Part shown: piece after piece, positions 1-8,544 of the stretch
Position numbering within the stretch: position 1 is the stretch's first letter
How the letters are laid out: each line of letters starts with the position of its first letter
Assembly (NCBI GenBank): GCA_963763485.1
Contig: CAVXOW010000004.1
Span: 434,001-498,000 of the forward strand
Length of the DNA: 64,000 nucleotides
Direction of reading: 5' to 3'
Source of the DNA: CAWCKS01 sp963763485
GTDB taxonomy: Bacteria; Pseudomonadota; Alphaproteobacteria; Rhizobiales; Xanthobacteraceae
Program-made: the position numbers and the translations under genes
Notes under the pieces: generated by a model
Databases searched by the model: none
Seen by the model: the letters and a program-made list of their open reading frames with translations, nothing else
What the model was told of the DNA's origin: nothing

Positions 1-27
1 GCTTGCCTGGGTTTCGCATTACCAGTG

Positions 28-53
28 CGCAAGTCGGGCAAGCCCGACTTGCG
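28..53. repeat. Perfect 26-bp palindrome (12-2-12)
   Basis: Arms CGCAAGTCGGGC (28-39) and GCCCGACTTGCG (42-53) are perfect reverse complements around a two-base AA centre. The geometry and the AAGTCGG core match the palindrome pair at 33022-33084. It is probably a REP-like intergenic element; it could also act as a terminator for a gene left of the window, but no T run follows. Confidence 0.7.
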
Positions 54-127
54 TTGGGGAGGGGTTAGGGGTGGGGGTCGTCACGAGTCTTGAGGACTAC
101 GTCCCACGATGGACCCCCCTCCCCCAA

Positions 128-150
128 CCCTCCCCCGCAAGGGGGGAGGG
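128..150. repeat. C/G-run hairpin in intergenic region
   Basis: CCCTCCCCC at 128-136 can pair with GGGGGAGGG at 142-150 across a short GCAAG loop. Base composition is extreme on each strand. No gene is seen between 1 and 355; this stretch holds only the palindrome, this hairpin and the promoter region of the phosphatase. Confidence 0.4.
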
Positions 151-285
151 GAGCGTCTTGCGGCCGACGCGATTTCGCCAGCCTGAAATCATCCCGCCTT
201 AATTCTTGGATTCTTAGTCTCAGCCAGGCCCTTGACCAAGGCTTGACGGATTTTGGCTGCCCCTGTCAATCGGGCGCGCAGCCAA

Positions 286-303
286 ATGTAACAAAACTGT
301 CAC
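286..303 (+). promoter_or_regulatory. Probable Pho box upstream of the phosphatase
   Basis: TGTAAC at 287-292 and TGTCAC at 298-303 form two direct half-sites 11 bp apart, separated by AAAAC. This matches the PhoB box layout of two CTGTCAT-like repeats with an A/T-rich spacer. It lies 52 bp upstream of a secreted phosphatase, which is the expected target of phosphate-starvation control. A further CTGTCA half-site is at 263-268. PhoB binding is inferred from sequence only. Confidence 0.55.
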
Positions 304-355
304 ATCGGAAATCTACACCGGTCGCATCCACCGAGAGTCCCAAAAGAGGATCGCC

Positions 356-2191
356 ATGGCCCGTCCCATTGCCGTTTTGCTCGCTTGTACATCGCTGTTT
401 GCGGCCACGGCCGCCTTTGCCCAGAACGACAAAGCGCACAACCTGATCCTGTTCATTCCGGACGGCTTGCGTGCGCTGAAGGTGACGCCCGAAACGGCGC
501 CGGCCATGGCCGAAGTGCGCGACAAGGGCGTCAACTTCAAGAACCCTCATTCGATCTTCCCGACCTTCACCACCGCCAACGCGTCGGCGATGTCGACCGG
601 TCATTATCTCGGCGACACCGGTGATTTCTCCAACACGATCTATACGGGCTACACCGTGGCGCCCGTCGACACCGTGGTGCCATTCCTCGAAAGCGATCCG
701 GTGCTGCACGACGTCGACGAGCACTTCTCCGGCAACTACATGAACGAGGACACGGTGCTGAAGCTTGCCCGCGACAAGGGCTACAGCACTGCGACCATCG
801 GCAAGGTCGGCCCGGCCCTGATCTTCGACCACACCGACAAGCCGGATACGCCGGGCCTGCACTCGGTCGTGGTCGACGACCAGACCGGCAGCAAGAACGG
901 CATGCCGCTGTCCGATCACGTGCAGGCGGCGATGACCAAGGCCGGCCTGCCGCTCACCGCGCCCGGCCGCGGCGACAACGCCAAGGCCGGCGATTCCAAG
1001 ACCCCCGGCACCACGGTCGCCAACGTCGCGCAGCAAGCCTACTTCACCGACGTCGCCACCAAGGTCGTGCTGCCGATGTTCAAGGAGCGCAACAAACCGT
1101 TCGTGCTGGTGGTATGGTCGCGCGACCCCGACGGCAGCCAGCACAATCAGGGCGACAGCCTCGGCAATGTCGTGCCCGGGATCAACGGCCCGACCTCGCT
1201 TGCCTCGATCAAGAACGCCGACAACAATCTGGCGCAATTGCGCAAGGCGCTCGATGACCTCGGCCTCGCTCAGACCACCAACATCATGATCGCAGCCGAC
1301 CACGGCTTCTCGACGATTTCCAAGGAAAGCACGACAAGCCCGACGGTCAAGAACACCTATCCCGACACGCCGCAAGGTTCGCTGCCGATGGGTTTTGTCG
1401 CGCTCGACCTAGCGAAGGCGCTCAACCTTCCGCTGTTCGATCCCAACGACAAGAATGCCAAGGTCGCCGACAACGCCTATCCGAAGTTCGGCAACGGCGT
1501 GATCGGCAATGATCCGGCGAAGCCGGACGTGGTGGTCGCGGCCAACGGCGGCTCTGATCTGGTCTATCTGCCCGGCAACGACAAGAAGCTGGCCGCGCAG
1601 ATCGTCAAGACGTTGCTCGAACAGGACTACGTCAGCGGCCTGTTCGTGCGTGACGATCTCGGCCGCTTCCCCGGCACGCTGCCGCTGTCGTCACTCAACA
1701 TGGAGGGCAAGGCAGTGACGCCGCATCCCGCCATGATGATCAACTTCCGCTCCTACGCCAAGGGCTGCGACGAGCCGCTATTGTGCACCGTCGAGGTGGC
1801 CGACACCGTGCTGCGGCAGGGCCAGGGCATGCACGGCAATTTCAGCCGCGGCGACACCATGAACTTCATGGCGGCGATCGGCCCGGATTTCAAAGGCGGC
1901 TATGCGGACACGCTGCCGACCAGCAACGCCGACATCGGCATAACCGCGGCGCGGCTGTTGAACCTTGCCCCGAAGCACAAGGGTAATCTGATCGGCCGCG
2001 TGATGACGGAAGCGATGCCGAACGGCACGACGCCGCGTGCGAGATCGCGCACGCTGATGTCGCAGCCGGCGCCGGATGGCTTGCGCACCGTGCTGAACTA
2101 TCAGACGGTCGCCACGCAGCGCTATTTCGACAGCGCCGGTTTTCCAGGACGCACGGTCGGGCTGAAGGTCGAGGAAGCGACGAAGCGGTAG
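356..2191 (+). CDS. Secreted alkaline phosphatase family / type I phosphodiesterase
   Basis: This 611-residue protein starts with a Sec signal peptide ending near AFA-Q (about residues 1-23), so it acts in the periplasm or outside. It then shows the fold's first metal-binding strand LILFIPDGLR (Asp36) and the nucleophile region FPTFTTAN (about residues 69-75; Thr72 is the likely nucleophile by alignment with NPP enzymes). AADHGFSTI in the middle supplies further metal ligands. The family hydrolyses phosphomonoesters or phosphodiesters using two divalent metals. AAGAGGA lies just before the ATG. The Pho box upstream suggests phosphate-starvation induction. The substrate cannot be read from the sequence. 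Confidence 0.85.
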   Translation: MARPIAVLLACTSLFAATAAFAQNDKAHNLILFIPDGLRALKVTPETAPAMAEVRDKGVNFKNPHSIFPTFTTANASAMSTGHYLGDTGDFSNTIYTGYTVAPVDTVVPFLESDPVLHDVDEHFSGNYMNEDTVLKLARDKGYSTATIGKVGPALIFDHTDKPDTPGLHSVVVDDQTGSKNGMPLSDHVQAAMTKAGLPLTAPGRGDNAKAGDSKTPGTTVANVAQQAYFTDVATKVVLPMFKERNKPFVLVVWSRDPDGSQHNQGDSLGNVVPGINGPTSLASIKNADNNLAQLRKALDDLGLAQTTNIMIAADHGFSTISKESTTSPTVKNTYPDTPQGSLPMGFVALDLAKALNLPLFDPNDKNAKVADNAYPKFGNGVIGNDPAKPDVVVAANGGSDLVYLPGNDKKLAAQIVKTLLEQDYVSGLFVRDDLGRFPGTLPLSSLNMEGKAVTPHPAMMINFRSYAKGCDEPLLCTVEVADTVLRQGQGMHGNFSRGDTMNFMAAIGPDFKGGYADTLPTSNADIGITAARLLNLAPKHKGNLIGRVMTEAMPNGTTPRARSRTLMSQPAPDGLRTVLNYQTVATQRYFDSAGFPGRTVGLKVEEATKR

Positions 2192-2209
2192 GCTACGGCA
2201 CCGCATCCT

Positions 2210-2356
2210 GTCATCGCCCGCGCGAAGTCGTGGCGAAGCAACGGCGTCGCTTTGCTCGCCTAGAACCGGGCGATCCAGTTCTCCGTGTGGCTGGTTATTC
2301 GTGAAAAGCATCGCTGCGGGTCACTGGATGCCCCGCTCTCGCGGGGCATGACAGCG
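2210..2356. repeat. Degenerate intergenic repeat with hairpin
   Basis: The tract contains a perfect 8-bp hairpin, TGCCCCGC / GCGGGGCA at 2329-2348, set in a TCACTGGATG...CATGACAGCGG context. This resembles the GGATTCCGC...GCGGGAATGAGCGG arms of the repeats at 4175-4271 and 55571-55668. It lies between the convergent phosphatase and the gene at 2365. Confidence 0.5.
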
Positions 2357-2364
2357 GAGAGCAT

Positions 2365-2853
2365 TTACATCCCCAAATCGATCACGCCCGGCAGCGACTG
2401 GGCGATCGGCAGCGCGGCTGCGCCGACCAGCGTTGCGATCAACGTCATCAGGGTGGTGTTGGGCCGGCGGTTCGAGCGCATCTGCTTCGAAAGCCATTCC
2501 AGCACCTGAATATCAACCTCGGTCGTGCGCGGCGGCGCCCAGCGCTCGATCGGCGTATCTGCGGCGAGCGCCACGCTGCGCGTCGGCACCTTGGCGCCGG
2601 ATGCGGCAGCCGTGTGATGCACGACCGCCTTGGCGAACAGATCGTCGAACTGGCCGCCGTCGGAGCGCTCCGAAGCCGCCTCATCGATCTGGAACAGGGT
2701 CTCGATCTCGGCGCGGCTGACCGGTGATGGCGCGACCGCCGGTGCAGTCAGAATGCGCCGGCACCAGGCCGCGTCGGCCGCATCGAGCTCGCGGGAAAAA
2801 TGCACGCGGCCCGTGGTGGTCGGCCCCTCGCCGGTGATGATGCCGTCGCGCAC
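2365..2853 (-). CDS. Hypothetical protein with C-terminal hydrophobic segment
   Basis: I do not recognise the family. The 162-residue product, from a GTG start, is acidic and alanine-rich for about 120 residues, then has a positive stretch (KQMRSNRRPN) followed by one hydrophobic segment (about residues 132-155) ending in IDLGM. It may be a C-terminally anchored protein. The open frame continues upstream without an ATG. The 37-codon frame at 2874-2987 ends 20 bases before it, and a one-base deletion would join the two as ...QAQ-x-AAQALAFVRDGI. The natural start is therefore uncertain. Confidence 0.5.
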   Translation of the reverse strand: MRDGIITGEGPTTTGRVHFSRELDAADAAWCRRILTAPAVAPSPVSRAEIETLFQIDEAASERSDGGQFDDLFAKAVVHHTAAASGAKVPTRSVALAADTPIERWAPPRTTEVDIQVLEWLSKQMRSNRRPNTTLMTLIATLVGAAALPIAQSLPGVIDLGM

Positions 2854-2873
2854 GAAGGCAAGCGCCTGCGCGG

Positions 2874-2987
2874 CTATTGGGCTTGGATTTGGGCCTGGAC
2901 CTCAGCCGGCGTACCGGTGGGCGATGACTCGATCGCCGCGATCAGGTCCTCAAGAGCCTGGTGATTGATGGCCGTCCTCGTCAACAT
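2874..2987 (-). CDS. Short ORF, possibly the N-terminus of the gene at 2365
   Basis: A 37-codon frame (MLTRTAINHQALEDLIAAIE...) with normal codon use stops 20 bases upstream of the following gene on the same strand. Its helical, acidic character suits the start of that protein, and a missing base near 2876 would fuse them. It could also be a separate small peptide. Confidence is low either way. Confidence 0.3.
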   Translation of the reverse strand: MLTRTAINHQALEDLIAAIESSPTGTPAEVQAQIQAQ

Positions 2988-3354
2988 CGCACTCTCATTC
3001 ATTGTTCTTGCTGTCCCCGCGCCGATCCTGAGCCGGCTGCCGTGAAGTCACGGTTAGCGGCGGCGGCGGAGACCCGCCTTTCTCGTCTTATGGTTTTCGT
3101 TTTCTGTGGGTGACCCCAGTCACGGTGCCCGGCACGCCCGGGACCGCGCGATTAAGGCCCGGAAGGGACAATTTGCGGCAATCCATTAAGACTTCGTAAA
3201 GACGTTCATTCCCGATCAGGCCTGTTCCGAAGCAGCACATTTTTCCTCTAACGTGCTGCATCAGAACAATCTTTTCGTTTGTCGCTGAAGCCATTCCCCT
3301 CGTTCAAGGAAAAGTCTATTTCACGTCGGGGACATCAAACGCGAGGAGGATTGC
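2988..3354. other. Intergenic region, no gene seen
   Basis: The 367 bases between the hypothetical gene and the peroxiredoxin have no frame with convincing codon use. GAGGAGGAT just before 3355 is the ribosome binding site of the peroxiredoxin. Several A/T-richer blocks (about 3180-3330) are where its promoter should lie, but I cannot assign -35 and -10 boxes with confidence. Confidence 0.4.
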
Positions 3355-4015
3355 ATGACGCTGCAGATTGGCCAGACGGCACCTGATTTCGAAGCCGAGA
3401 CCACCGAAGGGCGGGTTCGCTTTCATGACTGGATCGGCAACAGCTGGGCGCTGTTGTTCTCGCACCCGAAGGATTTTACCCCGGTGTGCACCACCGAGCT
3501 CGGCGCGCTGGCGAAGCTGAAGCCCGAGTTCGACAGGCGCGGCGTCAAGCTGATGGGCCTCAGCGTCGACCCCGTGACCAAGCATTCGCAGTGGGCCAAC
3601 GACATCAAGGAGACGCAGGGCCACGCGCCGAACTATCCGATGGTCGGCGACACCGACTACAACGTCTCGAAGCTCTACAACATGCTGCCGGCCTCGACCT
3701 CGGGCGATGCCGGCGCGCGCACCGCGGCCGACAATGCCACCGTGCGCACGGTGTTCATCATCGGGCCGGACAAGAAGATCAAGCTGATCCTGCTGTACCC
3801 GATGACCACGGGCCGCAACTTCCAGGAAATTTTGCGCGTGATCGATTCACTGCAGCTCACCGCGAACCACCAGCGTCGCGACACCGGCCGACTGGAAGCA
3901 GGGCGACGACGTCATCATCGCGGGCTCGGTGAGCGACGACGAGGCGAAGAAGATCTATCCGAGCGGGTGGAAATCGCCGAAGCCGTACATCCGCATCGTG
4001 CCGGCGCCGAAGTAA
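3355..4015 (+). CDS. 1-Cys peroxiredoxin (Prx6/AhpC-TSA family), frameshifted near 3874
   Basis: The thioredoxin-fold N-terminus carries the peroxidatic site FSHPKDFTPVCTTEL (Cys45), and no second cysteine follows, as in 1-Cys Prx6 enzymes that reduce peroxides. The frame is normal to ...SLQLTANHQ, then shifts. Removing one C at about 3874 restores the family's C-terminal domain (VATPADWKQGDDVIIAGSVS ... PYIRIVPAPK) and stops at TAA 4013-4015, giving 219 residues, the usual length. Read literally the product has a wrong tail ending near 4071. The very clean downstream frame suggests a recent change or a sequence error. GAGGAGG precedes the ATG. Confidence 0.85.
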
Positions 4016-4024
4016 GCGCAGCTT

Positions 4025-4144
4025 CGTCATTGCGAGGCGCCAACGGGTCCGCGCGAAGCGCGGCCCGATGACAGGCTCCGCGCCGAAGCAATCCAGGGGC
4101 CACGACACGCAACTCTGGATTGCTTCGCTTCGCTCGCAATGACG
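4025..4144. repeat. Long imperfect palindrome of the 'CGTCATTGCGAG' type
   Basis: CGTCATTGCGAG (4025-4036) is the exact reverse complement of CTCGCAATGACG (4133-4144). Inside, GAAGCAATCCAG (4085-4096) pairs exactly with CTGGATTGCTTC (4115-4126). This nested structure is a familiar intergenic repeat of Bradyrhizobium/Rhodopseudomonas genomes. It follows the peroxiredoxin stop by nine bases and may also shield the 3' end of its mRNA. Confidence 0.7.
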
Positions 4145-4174
4145 ATAAGGCGGACAGCGCCTCCGCGTCGTCCT

Positions 4175-4271
4175 CCGCTCGTCCCCCGCGGAAGCGGGAA
4201 CCCAGCTTTTGCCAAGGCAAACAAAGGCTGTTCTTCGCGCCGCTGGATTCCGCTTTCGCGGGAATGAGCGG
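4175..4271. repeat. Intergenic repeat, copy 1 (inverted relative to 55571-55668)
   Basis: The element begins CCGCTCGTCCCCCGCGGAAG and ends GCGGGAATGAGCGG; its two ends each form small CCGCGGAAGCGGG-like hairpins. Its reverse complement matches the element at 55571-55668 over almost the whole length, including the CCGCTCATTCCCGCGAA start and the GGCAAA-GACTGGGT-like middle. It lies between the peroxiredoxin and the DUF2177 gene. Confidence 0.65.
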
Positions 4272-4287
4272 AATTCGTTGAAACGCC

Positions 4288-4686
4288 CTACGTCGACGCA
4301 AACGCCCTTGCTGCAGCCAGCCCCGCTGTCGCCGAGATCGCCGTGACGGTCGCGCCCCACGAGACGTCTACAAGCGCGGCCGCCCAGCTCCAGTGCTTCA
4401 GCGTCGCGAGCGCGGTCAGATCGAACGTCGCATACGCAAACAGCCCGAACAGCGCGCCATAGATCAGGCTCGACTGGATGCTGGTATTGGGCGAACCCGT
4501 GACGAAGATGAGCACGCCCAGCGTATAGAGCAAATAGAAGATCACGGCCGGCACGATGTTCAAGTCGCCGAGCATGTAGCCGACCTCAGCCTTGAAGAAC
4601 GGTTTTGCAATCACGCCGAGGAACAGGACGTCGAGCGGAATGATCACGAGCAGCGTCACGAGATAGAGGATGGCGGTGCGCTTCAA
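4288..4686 (-). CDS. DUF2177 family membrane protein (TTG start)
   Basis: The protein has four predicted membrane segments with the family's opening LKRTAILYLVTLLVIIPLDV and a conserved LGV..KPFFK after the first helix, as in DUF2177 proteins of unknown function. An upstream in-frame ATG at 4776 would add about 30 atypical residues. I prefer TTG at 4684-4686 because GGAGG sits just before it and because homologues begin M-K-R at this point, giving 132 residues. It is convergent with the peroxiredoxin, with two repeats between them. Confidence 0.7.
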   Translation of the reverse strand: MKRTAILYLVTLLVIIPLDVLFLGVIAKPFFKAEVGYMLGDLNIVPAVIFYLLYTLGVLIFVTGSPNTSIQSSLIYGALFGLFAYATFDLTALATLKHWSWAAALVDVSWGATVTAISATAGLAAARAFAST

Positions 4687-4822
4687 TGGGCCCTCCAGAA
4701 AAACGATCAATCGATCGGCAATACTGCAGGTACGGCCTGTTTTGCCGGCAGGTTTCAGCGCGAAGATCGATTTCAAAGGGGTTCAACTCGGCGCCACAGG
4801 CCGGTATGGTGCCCCTCCCAAC

Positions 4823-4900
4823 GCGCCCGTAGCTCAGCTGGATAGAGCATCAGACTTCGAATCTGAGGGTCGGGAGTTCGAAATCTCTCCGGGCGCGCCA
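4823..4900 (+). tRNA. tRNA-Arg (anticodon TCG), with encoded CCA and one extra base in the T loop
   Basis: Acceptor arms GCGCCCG / CGGGCGC, D stem GCTC / GAGC and anticodon stem TCAGA / TCTGA enclose the loop CTTCGAA, anticodon TCG (reads CGA and, by wobble, other CGN Arg codons). CCA is encoded at 4898-4900. The T stem GGGAG / CTCTC closes a loop TTCGAAAT of eight bases instead of seven, so the gene is 78 rather than 77 nt. One A in the AAA run looks surplus, which fits the one-base insertions seen elsewhere in this window. Confidence 0.92.
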
Positions 4901-4983
4901 TTTCGCTGTCATCCCCCACGATAGCGTGTCGCGAGATGTGATACCGTCGTGCCGAACACGGCACGACGGCAGGGAGCACGGCA

Positions 4984-6012
4984 TTGAAGCTTGGCATCTA
5001 CCTGAACTCGCAGCATCCGGCAGGCGATGATCCTGCCCGTCGTTTCGCCGAAACGCTTGAGCAAGTGCGCCTTGTTCGTTCGCTCGGCTTTGACTTGATC
5101 TGGGCCGGCGAGCACCACATCACCCCGGGCTTCCACTTCTTTCCACAGCTGCCGCTGCTGCATCGGCTCGCCGGGGAAGCCGAGGGCCTGTGGATCGGAA
5201 CCAACGTCACGTTGCTGCCGCTGCATAATCCAGTCGAACTGGCGGAAGCCGGCGCCTTTCTGGACGTCATCACTGGCGGCAAGTTCCTGCTTGGCGTCGG
5301 ACTCGGCTATCGCCCGGAGGAGTTCCAGATATTCGGTGTGCCCATGGCGGAGCGCGTGAGCCGGTTCACCGAGGCCGTCGAGATCATCCGGCGGCTGTGG
5401 AGCGAAGACCGGGTCACGCATTCCGGGCGCCACTGGCAATTCAGCGACGCCGCCATTGCACCGCGCCCGCTGCAGGCGCCGCACACGCCCATCCTTATTG
5501 GCGCGCAACTGGACGCCGCCATCGCGAGGGCGGCCAGGATTGGTGATGGCTGGCTTTCGGTACCAACACACACACTCGACCAACTCGACGCGCAGATGTC
5601 GGTGTTCAAATCCGCGCGGTCCGCGGCAAAGCTGCCGCCAGCGCAGCATTTCTGCCGACTGCTCGAGGTTGGCTGCGCGGTCGATGACGATACCGCGATT
5701 CGCCGCACGGCCCCATTTCTCATGGAGAAATACAAATCCTATGTGTCGTGGGGCCTGGAGGGACTGACTCTCGATCCGAACGGCGGCCCCGAGCAACAGT
5801 TCCGCGCGCTGGCGTCCAAGCGGTTCGCGGTAGGCGCGCCCGCGAGTGTCATCGATATGCTGGTCGCCCAACATCGCTGCGGCATCAACCACCTCTCGAT
5901 GCGCGTGAGCTGGCCGGGGATGGGCCAGGACGAGATCCTCGCCAGCATCGAGCTTCTTGGCCGCAAAGTTCTTCCAGCGGTGCGGCAGCGAACCGCGGCG
6001 CCGGGGCCGTAG
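4984..6012 (+). CDS. LLM class flavin-dependent oxidoreductase (luciferase-like)
   Basis: The 342-residue protein has the bacterial luciferase-like TIM-barrel pattern: strand 1 (MKLGIYLNSQHPAG), the LGFDLIWAGEHHITPG segment, TNVTLLPLHNPVELAE and the GVGLGYRPEEFQIFGV loop that contacts FMN or F420. The family oxidises varied substrates with reduced flavin. Its length is typical. It begins 83 bases after tRNA-Arg and is monocistronic as far as the sequence shows. The substrate is unknown. Confidence 0.85.
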   Translation: MKLGIYLNSQHPAGDDPARRFAETLEQVRLVRSLGFDLIWAGEHHITPGFHFFPQLPLLHRLAGEAEGLWIGTNVTLLPLHNPVELAEAGAFLDVITGGKFLLGVGLGYRPEEFQIFGVPMAERVSRFTEAVEIIRRLWSEDRVTHSGRHWQFSDAAIAPRPLQAPHTPILIGAQLDAAIARAARIGDGWLSVPTHTLDQLDAQMSVFKSARSAAKLPPAQHFCRLLEVGCAVDDDTAIRRTAPFLMEKYKSYVSWGLEGLTLDPNGGPEQQFRALASKRFAVGAPASVIDMLVAQHRCGINHLSMRVSWPGMGQDEILASIELLGRKVLPAVRQRTAAPGP

Positions 6013-6285
6013 CGCCGCCGTCGAAGGCCGCAGCCGATCGGGTGTAGCGCAAATTCGGAGGCCGTCGCAGATTAGCCGACAGAGGCGCTTGGAAGGCGCT
6101 TGGCCGACGGTGACATCCGCATTTTTCTCGGCTTCGCAGTGTTCGGCGACGTGCCCTATCCCCAACACGGAAAGTTGCGCCCGTGGCATTGGTTCGGACT
6201 GCTATTGTCGCTCCTGCTGACTTAGCGCGGGATAAGAGGTTGATCGCTTGCGTGTTTTCTTAAACGTGGCTCCCTTCGAGGCTCC

Positions 6286-6435
6286 ATGTCCCGCACTTGG
6301 TTTGCAATCTTGATCGGTTCGACGATCGGCGGTTTTGTCCCTGACCTTTGGGGCGGGGAGATGCTGTCTTACGCCGGAGTGGTGTGGAGCGGGATTGGCG
6401 CCGTCGCTGGGCTTTGGGTCGCAAACCTGATGTGA
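6286..6435 (+). CDS. Small two-helix membrane protein
   Basis: A 49-codon frame encodes MSRTWFAILIGSTIGGFVPD followed by a WGG-E-hydrophobic half that ends GLWVANLM. It has two glycine-rich membrane helices joined by a PDLWGGEMLS turn. I recognise this as a common small inner-membrane protein type of rhizobia with no assigned function (the general pattern is IGGxxPxLWGG...GxxxGLWxx). It is too short for many gene callers. Confidence 0.6.
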   Translation: MSRTWFAILIGSTIGGFVPDLWGGEMLSYAGVVWSGIGAVAGLWVANLM

Positions 6436-6625
6436 CGCGCCGCCTGCGTCGGACGTCAACGCGGGGACGCGCAACTCCGCGATATCGCCCGCTGCGAATA
6501 TTACGGACCGAAAAGGCTCGTCCTGCCCTTGTTTTGAGCGCGGTGACGAGACCGTTCCATTTGTCCTGCACAAATGACAAGGTGAGAACGAAGCCGTTCA
6601 CGCACCACGCAAGAGAGAAGAAGTG

Positions 6626-7030
6626 ATGGTTTGGAGACAAATCGGTCTTGCTCTCGCTCTTACGACCTCAGCGATGGCTATGGATGGCAACCAGCTTCAT
6701 GACTTTTGTGTGATGAAGGACAAAGCATTTATCGCTGCCTACACGCTCGGGTTGATCGACAAGGCGCGGGAAGACAGTGCTGGGGCGGGATTTGATAAGT
6801 TTGTAAGCAGGCTGAACTTCCCAAACACCCTCGAAAACGATGGTGCGTTGGCCGAAGGACTGAATGAAGTGCGGAATGGGGTCGAGGGTTATTGCATCCC
6901 GGATGCCGCCAAGGCCACGCGAGGCGCCGACGTGGTATGCAAGTATCTTGCAGACAATCCGGCGCAAAGAGACAAGAACGCAGCCTATCTGGTCAGGCAG
7001 GCGCTCATTGCGGCTTGGCCCTGCAAATAG
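6626..7030 (+). CDS. Rap1a/Tai-like small secreted protein
   Basis: The product has a signal-like hydrophobic start (VWRQIGLALALTTSAMAM), then GNQLHDFC, a YTLGLID core, GYCIPDAAKATRGADVVCKY and a closing ALIAAWPCK. Four cysteines and the layout match the Rap1a/Tai family (PF18602), which includes type VI secretion immunity proteins. No cognate effector or T6SS gene is in the window, and many family members in rhizobia stand alone, so an immunity role is not supported here. GTG at 6623 lies directly before the chosen ATG; AGAGAGAAG precedes both. Confidence 0.6.
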   Translation: MVWRQIGLALALTTSAMAMDGNQLHDFCVMKDKAFIAAYTLGLIDKAREDSAGAGFDKFVSRLNFPNTLENDGALAEGLNEVRNGVEGYCIPDAAKATRGADVVCKYLADNPAQRDKNAAYLVRQALIAAWPCK

Positions 7031-7231
7031 GACGAAGCAGACGTCCGAGCATCATCGCAAGCCGTCGATGTTCAAGCGAGCGCGTGTTGTTATAAGACAT
7101 CATGGATCGATCGGATCGCTGCGTCGGCGTATCGACCGCTTGCCGGTCTCTCCGCATCTTGTGCAATCGATCCCCGGGCCGCTCGTAAACGGTCATCCTC
7201 GGTGCCGGCGGCCTGAACGATTAGAAGGTTC

Positions 7232-7630
7232 CTAACGTCCGGGTAGCGACGTCAGCCTAAGTTCATAGAGAGCCGTGCCGAACATCGACGGAACCTGGGA
7301 TTGCGTGTCGCGGCCGGCAGTGTCCGCAAGGGCGACATACACGGAAAGTGAATTGAGCCGGCATTCGGCTTTCCAGAACTCGGCCAACACGATGCACTCG
7401 TTGGCCGCCATGTTGTAGAGGGTCCGGCGCGCGCCGGCCTGCGCCGTCGTCGTGGGCACAGTACGCGGGTCCGCCAATCCCTCGATTGGCGCGTGGAATG
7501 TCGTCGTGATCTGGATGATCGGATCAGGACCAAATGTCGACGCGGTCGTGCCTGGAGCAGGCATCGTTTGAGCCGATGCGACCATGATAGACGTCAACGC
7601 CGCCAATATAACAGCAAGAAGACTTTTCAC
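7232..7630 (-). CDS. Hypothetical secreted protein
   Basis: A clear signal peptide (MKSLLAVILAALTSIMVASA, cleavage before QTMPAP) precedes about 110 residues with two cysteines (NECIVLAEFWKAECRLNS) that could form a disulphide. The rest is rich in T, A and S. GGGAG lies upstream of the ATG. I do not recognise the family. It sits among other small secreted or membrane proteins. Confidence 0.6.
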   Translation of the reverse strand: MKSLLAVILAALTSIMVASAQTMPAPGTTASTFGPDPIIQITTTFHAPIEGLADPRTVPTTTAQAGARRTLYNMAANECIVLAEFWKAECRLNSLSVYVALADTAGRDTQSQVPSMFGTALYELRLTSLPGR

Positions 7631-8186
7631 GACGAAACTCCCTAAAATTCGAACCCGTCAGCGTGGCGTTTCGGGTCGGCTGTGATTCGCGATCGGGATA
7701 AAATTCCATACAACGAGGCAGGAGATGATTGTTCGCACGGCCAGATCTAATTGAGCCGCTAACGACGTGGCCTTCAGAGTAGTCTTTCTACGGGGATTTT
7801 GTCCGATGCCCCGAAGGCAAAATAAGGACAGCACTCAGAACTAGCGGCGCCCGCGCGACACAAGAACAAAACTAGACGTCGTGTTGCAACCATGTTGCAC
7901 GGACTGAATAGGACGCGCCGGGACGCGTTGGAATTGTTTGATTTTTTGCCGGCACAACAAGCAAATACAATCCCGAACGCAAATTTCAAAGTAAACGCTT
8001 TGGTTTTGCTGGTGATCACGGAGAAGGCTCAGGCTGGCCCAATCCGCGAGCCTGAGTTGGACCAGCGAAACCGGGCTTCTTTTGCGTCGCGGTCAAATGT
8101 TGATCGCCTCGATTGCGGCGCACAATATCGAGAGCTTGTGAACAGCCGCCAATCTGGCACACAATTGCCGGCGGGGGTGGGTCGTT
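7631..8186. other. Intergenic region of 556 bp, no confident gene
   Basis: Frames here lack alphaproteobacterial codon bias and the A/T content is higher than in flanking genes. One perfect inverted repeat, CTCAGGCT (8028-8035) / AGCCTGAG (8049-8056), could be a transcript hairpin, but no T run follows. Nothing else is supported. Confidence 0.4.
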
Positions 8187-8468
8187 ATGCGGACGTTCAA
8201 GATTGTCGCCATTGTCATGGCGCTCTTCATATTGATTAGCGGTTCGATCGAAAGCTGCGCGTGGCTTCTCATCGATGGCAGCTTGCCAATTCCACCCGCG
8301 GGCGCGGCGCTTGCAGCCTTCGGTATCAACACGATGCTGGTATTCGCTGCGTTGATCGCGGTGTTGATTAGACCTGGCTCACGTCCGCCGCCAAGACGAT
8401 TGCATCGGAGAAGCGCGGGGGCAGAGATCATCCCATTCGTCAGTCGAACAGTCAGGCGAGCGGCTTGA
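8187..8468 (+). CDS. Small putative membrane protein
   Basis: The 93-residue product has two hydrophobic helices (about residues 5-27 and 38-62) separated by a short DGSLPIPPAGA loop, then a basic, arginine-rich tail (PGSRPPPRRLHRRS). A purine-rich GGGGGTGGG stretch precedes the ATG. No family is recognised; the basic tail would lie in the cytoplasm. Confidence 0.45.
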   Translation: MRTFKIVAIVMALFILISGSIESCAWLLIDGSLPIPPAGAALAAFGINTMLVFAALIAVLIRPGSRPPPRRLHRRSAGAEIIPFVSRTVRRAA

Positions 8469-8544
8469 CGCCGATCCAGCCGCCGCCGGGCTCGCGCTTG
8501 AATCGGACCGCTATTTCTCGGACATCAGGCGCGCACGGTCAGAA

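Noticed and set aside
266..1375. Minus-strand frame of 369 codons opposite the phosphatase
   Set aside because: Antisense to a signal-peptide-bearing phosphatase with catalytic motifs.
6626..7030. T6SS immunity gene as part of a secretion locus
   Set aside because: No effector, VgrG, Hcp or other T6SS gene is present; only the family resemblance remains.
7774..8239. Open frames within the 7631-8186 gap
   Set aside because: Short, overlapping on both strands, without ribosome binding sites or coding bias.
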